A DNA stretch of 12,055 bases from Candidatus Roizmanbacteria bacterium (lineage in GTDB: Bacteria; Patescibacteriota; Microgenomatia; UBA1406; GWC2-37-13), in assembly GCA_016206365.1 (NCBI GenBank), contig JACQRR010000161.1:1-12055 (forward strand), written 5' to 3'. Of this stretch, positions 1 to 6,170 are shown in pieces. Position 1 is the first letter of the stretch. Each line of letters opens with the position of its first letter. The position numbers were made by a program, and so were the translations under genes. The notes under the pieces are model-generated. The model searched no databases and was not told the origin of the DNA. It saw only the letters and a list, made by a program, of their open reading frames with translations.

Positions 1-1491
1 GACTTCGATCCAATTGACGGTTTACCGCCAAACTTAACCAAAGATTTTTCTCAATACATGGGATACTCGCTAAGAATGGCTCCTTCTCCTGATAAAAAAT
101 ATAAAAGTTTTGCCGATTATTTTGCCGAAGACTTTAAACACGTTCTTGAGTCGCTTGGTTTAAAAGCAAAATATCTTTCTTCTTGGGATATGCATCGTGA
201 AGGAAAATTTAACGAAGTCATAAAAATTGCACTCGATAAAAAAGACAAAATATTAGAAATTTACAGAAAAGTAGCCGGTTATCAAAAAAAAGCCGCTGAC
301 TGGTATCCTCTACAGGTCATTTGTCCAAAGTGCAACAGATTGGGAACGACAAAAGTAACTGCATGGAACGGTAAAGTTGTCACTTTTACTTGTGAACCAA
401 ATTTAGTTACCTGGGCAAAAGGATGCGGTCACTCCGGAACTATCTCGCCTTTCGATGGCAACGGCAAACTACCTTGGAAAGTCGATTGGCCAGCTCATTG
501 GAAAGTTTTGGGAGTAACTTTTGAGGGAGCAGGGAAAGATCATGCCAGTCGCGGTGGCTCCTATGATATTGCGTTTGAACTGTGCAAGCAAGTTTTTAAC
601 TATCCTAAACCTTTTTATTTTCCCTATGAATTTTTCTTGTTTGGCGGGAAAAAAATGTCCTCCTCAAAAGGCATCGGCCTAAAAGCAAGAGATTTAACAG
701 GTCTATTACCACCAGATTTAGCCAGATTCTTGATCATCAGATTGTCTCCGGAAAAAACGCTTGAATTTAATCCCAATGGCGATGCTATTCCCAATTTGTT
801 CGACGATTACGATAGATGCTCGAATGCTTACTTTTTAAAGCTGGAGAATAAAGTCCCGGAAATGAAGCATTTTTTAAATAATTCAAAAATGCGGAACCCT
901 GAACCGTCCGCCGATAGGCGGTCTGGTTCACGGGAAAAAGTTGGAGAAGTTATTCTCGACTTCGCTCGAATAATAGAACTCTCCGAAGTTAAACCACTGC
1001 CCAAAAAAAGACTTTATCTTCCCAGATTTAGAACAATTGCTAATTTGCTAAAAGCTAAAAATAACAATTTACCTACATTTTTCGAAAAGCAAAAGAAAGC
1101 AAAACTGAATTCAGAAGAAAAAGCAATTTTAGAAGAAAGAATAAAATACGCAAAACTCTATCTTGAAAAATATGATGAAGAAAAAGAATCAACCTTGCAC
1201 CAGAATAAATACGCTTCAGGACAAGCAATTAACAATCAACAATTTACAATAAAGCAAAAAAAGTATTTAACTATATTAAGCGATCGCCTGATGCAATTAA
1301 ACAATCCGACACGGGCTACGATTCAAAAAGTCATATTCGATTCAATCAAGCAAAGCGATCTTGATCCTAAATCTGCCTTTCAAGCATTTTATTTAGTTTT
1401 AACCGGCAAACCCTTCGGCCCAAAGGCTGCTGATTTGATTTTAGAAATCGGAGTTGAAAAAGTAGTAAAAAAGCTAAAAGAAGTGCTATAA
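1..1491 (+). CDS. lysS: Class I lysyl-tRNA synthetase, 3' part (5' end outside window)
   Basis: Charges tRNA-Lys with lysine in the cytoplasm. The frame is open from base 1, and the residues before the ATG at 58 already match the family, so the true start and the HIGH motif lie upstream. Visible family features are a zinc-type CPKC pair (322-333) followed by CGH (about 424), the signature KMSSSKG loop (652-672), and a helical C-terminal anticodon-binding region ending in a GPKAADLI-type segment. This is the class I enzyme typical of archaea and some bacteria, not the class II LysRS of most bacteria. About 13 residues near 897-934 come from a palindromic DNA element sitting in frame in a linker. 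It ends in TAA, 7 bases before the next gene, so the two are probably co-transcribed. Identity is very secure. Confidence 0.95.
   Translation, partial: DFDPIDGLPPNLTKDFSQYMGYSLRMAPSPDKKYKSFADYFAEDFKHVLESLGLKAKYLSSWDMHREGKFNEVIKIALDKKDKILEIYRKVAGYQKKAADWYPLQVICPKCNRLGTTKVTAWNGKVVTFTCEPNLVTWAKGCGHSGTISPFDGNGKLPWKVDWPAHWKVLGVTFEGAGKDHASRGGSYDIAFELCKQVFNYPKPFYFPYEFFLFGGKKMSSSKGIGLKARDLTGLLPPDLARFLIIRLSPEKTLEFNPNGDAIPNLFDDYDRCSNAYFLKLENKVPEMKHFLNNSKMRNPEPSADRRSGSREKVGEVILDFARIIELSEVKPLPKKRLYLPRFRTIANLLKAKNNNLPTFFEKQKKAKLNSEEKAILEERIKYAKLYLEKYDEEKESTLHQNKYASGQAINNQQFTIKQKKYLTILSDRLMQLNNPTRATIQKVIFDSIKQSDLDPKSAFQAFYLVLTGKPFGPKAADLILEIGVEKVVKKLKEVL
897..934. repeat. Palindromic element inside lysS
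   Basis: An imperfect inverted repeat of about 38 bases. The outer arms are CCCTGAACC and GGTTCACGGG, the inner arms CCGCC and GGCGG, and the centre is GATA. It is far more GC-rich than the flanking DNA, and it is read in frame as a charged, low-complexity segment that does not look like conserved LysRS sequence. It resembles the dispersed palindromes of some bacterial genomes, such as the Rickettsia palindromic elements that occur inside genes. Mobility is inferred. Confidence 0.7.
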
Positions 1492-1498
1492 TTTTAGC

Positions 1499-1903
1499 AT
1501 GCCAAACCACCCACCAAAAAGTTTGCAGGCATATCTATGGTCTGTAGATACGAATGACCTCAACCTTCAACAAGATAAAAGTTATATCATCCATCAGTTA
1601 TTCGCTTATGGGGGAATTCCGCAGTGGCAATGGCTTTTTAAAATCTATACATTTAAAACTTTACAAGATGTTTTTATTAATAATCCAGCCAAATTTTATC
1701 GTCCTGACGCGTTCAATTTCGTTAAAAACATTCTCTTATTGCTAAAAGCTAAAAAATTGAATGAAGAAAACTATGTTAATAATATTCCGGTAAGGACTAC
1801 TAGATCAAAATCAGATCTAATTTTTCAAAAGCTTGATGACATAAAGAAATCAATAGAACGAGACCGAGTAAAAAACTACACCAAAAAAATCATCTCTAAA
1901 TAA
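1499..1903 (+). CDS. Small DUF6922-like protein of unknown function
   Basis: A soluble protein of 134 residues with no signal peptide or membrane segment. The N-terminal two thirds (about residues 8-85) has the pattern LWSVD, then LNLQQDKSYIIHQLFAYG, then a tryptophan-rich WQWLFKIY stretch and a helix. I recall this pattern from DUF6922-type proteins, which are small, probably helical and uncharacterised. The C-terminal third is lysine-rich and probably helical. The ATG lies 7 bases after the lysS stop with no Shine-Dalgarno sequence, so it is probably translated from the lysS transcript. Members of such families sometimes neighbour toxin or nucleotidyltransferase genes, but nothing here supports that role. 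The family assignment is from memory of the pattern. Confidence 0.6.
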   Translation: MPNHPPKSLQAYLWSVDTNDLNLQQDKSYIIHQLFAYGGIPQWQWLFKIYTFKTLQDVFINNPAKFYRPDAFNFVKNILLLLKAKKLNEENYVNNIPVRTTRSKSDLIFQKLDDIKKSIERDRVKNYTKKIISK

Positions 1904-1916
1904 TATTACCTCTACC

Positions 1917-1943
1917 CTAAAACAGCGGATTGATTTTGCTGTT
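1917..1943 (-). terminator. Weak hairpin between convergent genes
   Basis: The 61 bases between two convergent stops contain AACAGC (1921-1926) and GCTGTT (1938-1943), a 6-bp stem with an 11-base loop. Read on the minus strand the stem runs into a short T-run, which could end transcription of the Maf-like gene. The stem is weak and the loop large, so this is tentative. Nothing else is visible in the gap. Confidence 0.25.
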
Positions 1944-1964
1944 GAATTAACAAAATTTCACCTG

Positions 1965-2831
1965 TCAGATGTATGTTGTCTGAACAGCATCTTGATTGGA
2001 AATCATTTTAAGTACTGACCTGGGTATAATTCCGAGTGCAAGTTGATGTAATATTAACTCTAACTCGTCGTCATTTTCTCTAACCAATATGGGTGATAAT
2101 AAATGTCTTGCATTAATTATTTTTCCAGCTATTTCAGTTCCATTTTTACTAGCAATCACCAAATCAGGTTCCTCATCTAATCTTGTTGCCTCCAAATGAA
2201 CATATTCACTTGTTCTTACAAAACTGTGCCTCATTGCTAATGCTACACCAAAACCTCCAGCGTAATCTGGGTGCTCTTTAATAATTCTATATAGTCGATC
2301 AAAATCTTTAGGATCCCAAACACCCACTCTTAATCTTAAGGAATATATCCTAAGTAAATCCGTGGTTGACTTTGCCACTGCTATCCCTGTACTTGAAACA
2401 TATTCTGCTCCAATCGCTCTTCGATAGATAGTCATCAATTCATCAATTTCTTGGGGATGGCCGTGATGTTTATTGGTTACAACAGTACCTTCATAACCTT
2501 TTACGCCAACTAAATCGTTTGTCGAGTCAAAAGTCGCTCTTTCCGTTATCAATCCACTTTGTCTATGGTTCCTTCGTAGAAAACTTTGTAAGGGTATTAT
2601 TTTCTTAACTGCGGTTCTAGCTGCAAAAGGAGGATTTTCATTATCAACTATCACAACGGGATTTACTCCCTCGCCCTTATCTACTAAATCTATTTCTGTT
2701 GGAGTAACTGTAACCCATATTCCATTTCTCTCTAAGAAGGTTCTTTTTAAAGTACTTCCTGTTGCAACTGCAGTAAGCCCTGAAGGAAAAGGATACCACC
2801 CGTTCCCTGTTTCACTTATTAATTCTCCCAT
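1965..2831 (-). CDS. Divergent Maf-like nucleotide pyrophosphatase
   Basis: A soluble protein of 288 residues with a diverged Maf pattern. Residues 22-49 (VATGSTLKRTFLERNG then PTEID) match the Maf opening LASxSPRRxELL...DxDE. A possible catalytic aspartate follows near residue 102 or 106. HGHPQEIDELMTIY (about 123-136) stands where Maf has GKPxDxxEAxxML, then STGIAVA (147-153) for YTGV, and DYAGGFGVA (189-197) for the AGGYGI element. Maf proteins hydrolyse nucleoside triphosphates, often modified or non-canonical ones, to monophosphates. This one is longer than typical Maf (about 190-200 residues), with an extra C-terminal region of about 90 residues. It follows guaA but has its own promoter and a hairpin directly before its ATG, so it is separately controlled. 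A house-cleaning role for purine nucleotides is inference, and substrate cannot be told. Confidence 0.55.
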   Translation of the reverse strand: MGELISETGNGWYPFPSGLTAVATGSTLKRTFLERNGIWVTVTPTEIDLVDKGEGVNPVVIVDNENPPFAARTAVKKIIPLQSFLRRNHRQSGLITERATFDSTNDLVGVKGYEGTVVTNKHHGHPQEIDELMTIYRRAIGAEYVSSTGIAVAKSTTDLLRIYSLRLRVGVWDPKDFDRLYRIIKEHPDYAGGFGVALAMRHSFVRTSEYVHLEATRLDEEPDLVIASKNGTEIAGKIINARHLLSPILVRENDDELELILHQLALGIIPRSVLKMISNQDAVQTTYI

Positions 2832-2834
2832 AAC

Positions 2835-2858
2835 AAAAAAGCCCGCGCTTTGCGCGGG
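2835..2858 (-). terminator. Intrinsic terminator/attenuator just before the Maf-like start
   Basis: Read on the minus strand there is a perfect 7-bp GC stem, CCCGCGC (2858-2852) with GCGCGGG (2848-2842), an AAA loop, then C and six T (2840-2835). The T-run ends 3 bases before the Maf-like ATG. It could also stop read-through from guaA, but it lies downstream of the Maf-like promoter, so transcripts from that promoter must pass it. This is the layout of transcription attenuation. Confidence 0.7.
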
Positions 2859-2865
2859 TTAAAAT

Positions 2866-2892
2866 TTAAAAAAAAGAAACTTGTTCCTCCAT
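2866..2892 (-). CDS. Putative leader peptide MEEQVSFF before the attenuator
   Basis: A candidate 8-codon ORF ending in two TTT codons and TAA. Its ATG lies 5 bases after a good -10 box, so it would sit at or within a base or so of the transcription start and be read as a leaderless mRNA. The stop is 7 bases before the hairpin stem. The same arrangement precedes the phosphoribosyltransferase gene at 5252-5341. Short ORFs occur by chance in T-rich DNA, so this rests on the paired architecture, not on coding signal. Confidence 0.35.
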   Translation of the reverse strand: MEEQVSFF

Positions 2893-2897
2893 GAAAA

Positions 2898-2926
2898 AGT
2901 ATATAGACTTTTGAGAAAAAAATCAA
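2898..2926 (-). promoter_or_regulatory. Sigma70-type promoter of the Maf-like gene
   Basis: On the minus strand: TTGATT (2926-2921), a 17-base spacer, TATACT (2903-2898). The predicted start is about 2892-2890. Two bases upstream of the -35 box lies a 12-base block at 2929-2940, repeated exactly beside the -35 box of the phosphoribosyltransferase promoter. The promoter fits between the guaA stop and the leader ORF. Confidence 0.65.
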
Positions 2927-2944
2927 TTGATCAAAGTAGAACAA

Positions 2945-4501
2945 TTATTCCCACTCCATCGTTGCTGGCGGCTTGGTAGTAATGTCATAGACGACGCGTG
3001 AGACTTCCGGTACTTCGTTAACAATCCGAGTCGAAATTTTTTGCAAAACTTCGAATGGAATTTTTGCCCAGTCGGCGGTCATTCTGTCTTTTGTCGTATA
3101 GGCTCTTATTGCCACAACTTCACCGTAAAATCTGCCATCTCCTTTTATCGCTGTGCTTTTAGTATTGGTAAGAATAGCAAAATATTGAAAAATCTGATTC
3201 TTTAAACCTGCCTTTTCTATTTCGTCCATCACAATTCGATCTGCTTGTTTTAACTTACGAAGTCTATTATCTGTAATTTTTCCTAAAATTCTGACTGCGA
3301 ATCCGGGACCTGGGAACGGCTGCTGATAGAGGATTTCCTCTGGCAAACCTAGTTTTTTACCGATGTATCTGACCTGATCGGTGTAAAAATAGCGAATCGG
3401 CTCAATAAGTTTTAATTTCATTTTTTTTGGCAGACCGCCGACATTATGGTGTGATTTAATTAGTGCCGCATGTTTGGTGCTTTTGCTGTGAATGAAGTCG
3501 GCATAAGTTGTACCCTGTCCTAGAAAACCTACGTTTTTTTGCTTTTGTGCGACTTTTTCAAACAACCGGACATAAAGTAATCCTATCGTCTTTCTCTTTT
3601 TTTCCGGATCGATAATGTTTTTTATTTTATTAAGGAAAATATTTTTTACTTTTAATACTTTTGGTTTAATGGCAAAAAGTTTGGGAAAAATCTGGGTTAC
3701 GTTTTTTAAAGCATTATCTCTCATCAATCCCGAATTGACATAAACAGGAATTAAATTTTTACCGATAGCCTTGGCAATTAATGTCGCCGCTACAAACGAA
3801 TCGGTACCACCGGATAACGCCATTATTACCTTTTTGTTCCCAACTTTTACTTTGATATCATCGATTATGTCTTTAATATTGATTTCTCGACTTTCAGGAT
3901 TTTCCTGACAGATATTGAGAAAGTTTTTAAGAATTTCCATTCCATAGTTGGTGTGCTGGACTTCGGGATGGAATTGGACTCCATAGATATTTCTTTTTTC
4001 ATCACCGATAGATGCCGCTTTTATGTTTTCACTCGAAGCTATGTAACGAAAGCCTCTAGGTAATTTTATCACCTCATCTCCGTGGCTCATCCAGACATTA
4101 AATTTATCTGGGATATTAGCAAATAAGGCGGGCTTAGCCTCGCCGTAATGAGACGAAGTTCGACTTCGTTCTTTCAACTTCGTCGAAACGAAGGCGGGGC
4201 CATATTCTTTTATTTTTCCAGCAATTACTTATCCTCTTAGAACATAGGTTAAAAGTTGTTGACCATAACAGATTCCGAGAATAGGAATATTTAATCCGAA
4301 TATTTTTTTATCAACGGTTGGGGAATTTTTACCGTAAACCGATGCCGGTCCGCCGGATAAAATAATTCCTTTTGGCTGAAGTTTTTTTATCTCTAAAATT
4401 GCATTTTCTGGATCGATAATCGCGCTTTTGACTCCCATTTCGCCTATCCTGCGGGATATAAGATGAGTCGTTTGTGAACCAAAATCGATAATTATGATCA
4501 T
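2945..4501 (-). CDS. guaA: GMP synthase (glutamine-hydrolysing), interrupted by an in-frame TAA
   Basis: Converts XMP to GMP with ATP and glutamine in the cytoplasm. Residues 1-90 start the glutamine amidotransferase domain with the nucleophile motif GICYGQQ (Cys78). The rest carries the His-Glu of the triad (FHPEVQHT), the ATP-pyrophosphatase loop ALSGGTDSF, IKSHHNVGGLP, QPFPGPGFAVR, and a C-terminus TTKPPATMEWE like the family's KPPGTIEWE. Codon 91 is TAA (4229-4231). The frame is unbroken on both sides (LRG, stop, VIAGKIKEYGPA), and the family has lysine there, so one A-to-T change from AAA explains it. Total length, about 518 codons, is normal. The break falls inside the amidotransferase domain, not at the boundary used by two-subunit archaeal enzymes. 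A palindromic insertion (about 4127-4193) adds roughly 15-20 residues soon after. It lies 14 bases downstream of the phosphoribosyltransferase gene, probably in one operon. Whether it is a pseudogene, strain variant or sequence error is open. Confidence 0.9.
4127..4193. repeat. Palindromic element inside guaA
   Basis: Two adjacent hairpins: ACGAAGT / ACTTCGT (4153-4159 and 4163-4169, loop TCG), and CTTCGT / ACGAAG (4178-4183 and 4188-4193, loop CGAA). GC-rich flanks follow, including GGCGGGCTTAGCCTCGCC from 4127. It is translated in frame into a non-conserved stretch containing KLKERSRTSSHYGEAK, between the GPA and LFANIPDKF parts of GMP synthase, where the family normally has a short linker. 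Exact borders are uncertain. Confidence 0.65.
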
Positions 4502-4515
4502 TTAAAGTAAAAACC

Positions 4516-5265
4516 TTAAATAATTTTTCTTGCCTCAGTTTCCGGTAAGAGGTGTATTTGACCCGATCCATTATCCAATCCATTATCATAAGTAATTCCT
4601 GCTACACGCACTACTGAAAAGGTTGGAAAATAATAAGTCTCTTGATGAAGTCTTTCTAACTCACCTGTCCAACCTTGAAAAGCTTTATCAAATCCTACTG
4701 CAAGACCCGCTAATGTTACACCTTCTTGAGACATAATCCCTTTTGCGCAAGGAATCGCTGTTTTTCCTCTTGCACCTGTATCATCAATTTCTAATACCAC
4801 ACTACCTGGAGGAAAATAAGGGATAACAAAATAACAGGGTTGGCCAAGATTTTTGTAAGATTCACCGACCACAACTATACCATCTGCGTTTTTGGGTTCT
4901 TTAAAATATCTCTCAGCAAATAAAAGTTGTGAGCCTCCATTTGAATCACTTCTATTGCAATTTTCATAAACTTCCTCTGCGATTGGTACTCCAGAATCTT
5001 TTATCCCTAATACATGTGTTGGCCGAACTGGTCGAAATATGTCTGCAATAATTATTCCCATATCCTTAACTACCCGACCATTTCCTCTACCTCCGTTTGC
5101 TTTATTAAATTCTGGCCAAAAAATATAATTAGGTATAGTCTTATGTAATCCGGCTTGTTGCAGCATTTGTGAACGTAACCCTTGCCATAACCTAACTGAT
5201 TCTGGACTCATTAAAGCTTCTATCCCTTTTTGTAACGTTGATATTCCTCGCTTATATTCTCCCAT
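4516..5265 (-). CDS. Type I phosphoribosyltransferase-family protein, probably purine salvage
   Basis: A soluble protein of 249 residues. The PRPP-binding signature is SVVLEIDDTGARGKT (155-169, acidic pair Asp161-Asp162), preceded by VLGIKDSGVPIAEEV (85-99), the usual first loop of type I phosphoribosyltransferases. The N-terminal 80 residues and the C-terminus are not recognised. The gene ends 14 bases before guaA, so an enzyme making XMP from xanthine (or a related purine step) would feed GMP synthase directly. That substrate is inferred from context only. I chose ATG 5265: an in-frame TTG at 5322 would add 19 residues encoded by the terminator hairpin and T-runs. The first bases, ATGGGAGAAT, are identical to those of the Maf-like gene, and both starts follow a hairpin. 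Confidence 0.65.
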   Translation of the reverse strand: MGEYKRGISTLQKGIEALMSPESVRLWQGLRSQMLQQAGLHKTIPNYIFWPEFNKANGGRGNGRVVKDMGIIIADIFRPVRPTHVLGIKDSGVPIAEEVYENCNRSDSNGGSQLLFAERYFKEPKNADGIVVVGESYKNLGQPCYFVIPYFPPGSVVLEIDDTGARGKTAIPCAKGIMSQEGVTLAGLAVGFDKAFQGWTGELERLHQETYYFPTFSVVRVAGITYDNGLDNGSGQIHLLPETEARKII

Positions 5266-5341
5266 AATAAAAAAAATCGGCCGCATGGGCCGATAAAAAA
5301 ATTTGAGTAAAAAAATTCGCAAGGATTTTATTCCTTACCAT
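5252..5341 (-). CDS. Putative 29-codon leader ORF overlapping the phosphoribosyltransferase start
   Basis: It begins with ATG at 5341, 5 bases after the -10 box, so it would be leaderless. It starts MVRNKILANFF, runs through the terminator hairpin, and stops with TAA 14 bases inside the downstream gene in another frame. Ribosomes on it would cover the hairpin, which could couple leader translation to read-through. T-runs alone produce Phe codons, so coding is unproven. The parallel with the leader at 2866-2892 is the main support. Confidence 0.3.
   Translation of the reverse strand: MVRNKILANFFTQIFLSAHAADFFYYGRI
5269..5294 (-). terminator. Attenuator-like hairpin before the phosphoribosyltransferase start
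   Basis: On the minus strand there is a perfect 7-bp stem, ATCGGCC (5294-5288) and GGCCGAT (5282-5276), with a 5-base loop, then a run of T to 5269, ending 3 bases before the ATG at 5265. It lies downstream of the gene's own promoter, as at the Maf-like gene. Confidence 0.65.
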
Positions 5342-5346
5342 GTTTA

Positions 5347-5375
5347 ATTTTGCCAAAGAAGAATAGTTTTGTCAA
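5347..5375 (-). promoter_or_regulatory. Promoter of the phosphoribosyltransferase-guaA operon
   Basis: On the minus strand: a perfect -35 TTGACA (5375-5370), a 17-base spacer, and a -10 of CAAAAT (5352-5347). Three bases upstream of the -35 box is the 12-base block (5379-5390) also found at the Maf-like promoter. It is back to back with the toxin-antitoxin promoter. Confidence 0.6.
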
Positions 5376-5410
5376 TAAGATCAAAGTAGATCAAAAAACT
5401 TGAAATCTGT

Positions 5411-5439
5411 TTGACTTTTGCTGACTTATGCTGCATAAT
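5411..5439 (+). promoter_or_regulatory. Toxin-antitoxin promoter with overlapping operator-like palindrome
   Basis: TTGACT (5411-5416), a 17-base spacer, CATAAT (5434-5439). The predicted start coincides with the antitoxin ATG at 5446, suggesting a leaderless mRNA. A palindrome with 6-base arms, TTATGC-T-GCATAA (5426-5438), covers most of the -10 box, as expected for autorepression by an antitoxin. Confidence 0.65.
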
Positions 5440-5445
5440 TAGTGT

Positions 5446-5730
5446 ATGAAAAAAACAAATACCCCAAGTCTTCAAATTAAATTAGCACTTGACGCAGGAT
5501 TAAAAAAGACTTGGCTTCAGCTTAAACAGGAGTACCAAGCTTTGGATAAAGCCAGCATTATAAGGCTTGCTCTTAATAATCTAGCCAAACAGTCTACAAC
5601 AAAAGAATATAAAGAATATCTGGATAATTCTTTAGACGAGATATTGAAAGAAATTGAGTCAAGAGAAGTCGGAATGACCGAAGAAGAATTTTTTGCTTGG
5701 TGGAATAAAAATAAGCCCTTCACAAAATAA
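5446..5730 (+). CDS. Putative antitoxin of a PIN-domain toxin-antitoxin pair
   Basis: A protein of 94 residues. The N-terminus (residues 7-50: SLQIKLALDAG, LKKTWLQLKQEY, KASIIRLALNNLAKQ) reads like a short strand followed by two helices, as in ribbon-helix-helix DNA-binding antitoxins. The acidic C-terminal half, LDEILKEIE then EEFFAWWNKN, would bind and block the toxin. The gene lies 5 bases before the PIN gene. The palindrome over its -10 box fits autoregulation by this protein or by the complex. No Shine-Dalgarno sequence is present, and the ATG lies at the predicted transcription start. The antitoxin role is inferred from size, position and partner, and the fold from pattern only. Confidence 0.7.
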   Translation: MKKTNTPSLQIKLALDAGLKKTWLQLKQEYQALDKASIIRLALNNLAKQSTTKEYKEYLDNSLDEILKEIESREVGMTEEEFFAWWNKNKPFTK

Positions 5731-5735
5731 TTCTC

Positions 5736-6170
5736 ATGAAAGTAATTCTTGATACTTCTGTAGTTATTGCATTTCTTCTCTCTAAAAGTAAAAGTAATCT
5801 AACCCAAATCATAAAACTGGCAAAAGATAAAAAGTTTGCTCTATTAGTCTGCAAAGAAATATTTTCAGAATTACAAATTACATTACAGTCTGAAAAAATT
5901 AAAAAATTTTCTGGTTATAAGTCAAACATAATTGCAAGATTTATTGCCTGGTATAAATACAACGCTGTATTTATTTCTCAAGAAAAATTGGGCAAAATAA
6001 AACAGTCAAGAGATTTGAAGGATAATATTTATATCCATCTAGCAAATCAAATCAATGCCGACTATTTAATTTCTAATGATAAGGACTTATTAGTGTTAAA
6101 GAATATTGGTAAAACCAAAATCACTACACCTGAACAATTCATTAAGGACTTTAAATTCGATAAAAATTGA
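5736..6170 (+). CDS. PIN-domain ribonuclease toxin (VapC-like, PIN_3 type)
   Basis: A PIN nuclease of 144 residues covering the whole domain. The acidic residues expected for metal-dependent RNA cleavage are Asp6 (VILDTSVV), Glu45 (EIFSEL), Asp93/Asp96 (SRDLKDNIYIHLA) and Asp115 (ISNDKDLL). The RDxKDN...ADYLxSxDKDLL order is typical of the PIN_3/COG1569 group, whose members pair with small antitoxins. In the cell it would cleave RNA (often tRNA or rRNA in VapC proteins) when free of antitoxin. The target here is unknown. It starts 5 bases after the antitoxin stop. Its last 20 bases overlap the 3' end of pyrF on the opposite strand, with no visible terminator between them. Confidence 0.85.
   Translation: MKVILDTSVVIAFLLSKSKSNLTQIIKLAKDKKFALLVCKEIFSELQITLQSEKIKKFSGYKSNIIARFIAWYKYNAVFISQEKLGKIKQSRDLKDNIYIHLANQINADYLISNDKDLLVLKNIGKTKITTPEQFIKDFKFDKN

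Noticed and set aside
58..60. ATG at 58 as the start of the lysyl-tRNA synthetase
   Set aside because: The frame is open from base 1 and the residues before it match the family; the HIGH motif must lie further upstream, so this is an internal methionine.
1554..1745. A 63-codon frame inside the DUF6922-like gene
   Set aside because: It is nested in another frame of a longer gene with a plausible family pattern and has no start signal.
2835..2903. T-box or known purine riboswitch in the leaders
   Set aside because: The leaders are about 60-80 bases long, too short for a T-box, and I see no conserved T-box or purine aptamer core.
4229..4231. UAA or UGA reassigned as sense codons
   Set aside because: TAA ends lysS, the DUF6922-like gene and frdA at sensible places, and TGA ends a complete PyrE, so a standard code is simplest.
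4229..4501. A frameshift or a natural two-subunit GMP synthase
   Set aside because: The frame is the same on both sides of the TAA, and the break falls inside the amidotransferase domain between Cys and His-Glu, not at the domain boundary used by split archaeal enzymes.
4329..4589. An 86-codon frame overlapping guaA and the phosphoribosyltransferase end
   Set aside because: It is out of frame with two recognised proteins and its composition is not protein-like.
5266..5322. TTG start at 5322 giving a longer phosphoribosyltransferase
   Set aside because: The extra 19 residues would be encoded by T-runs and a terminator hairpin; ATG 5265 matches the arrangement at the Maf-like gene.
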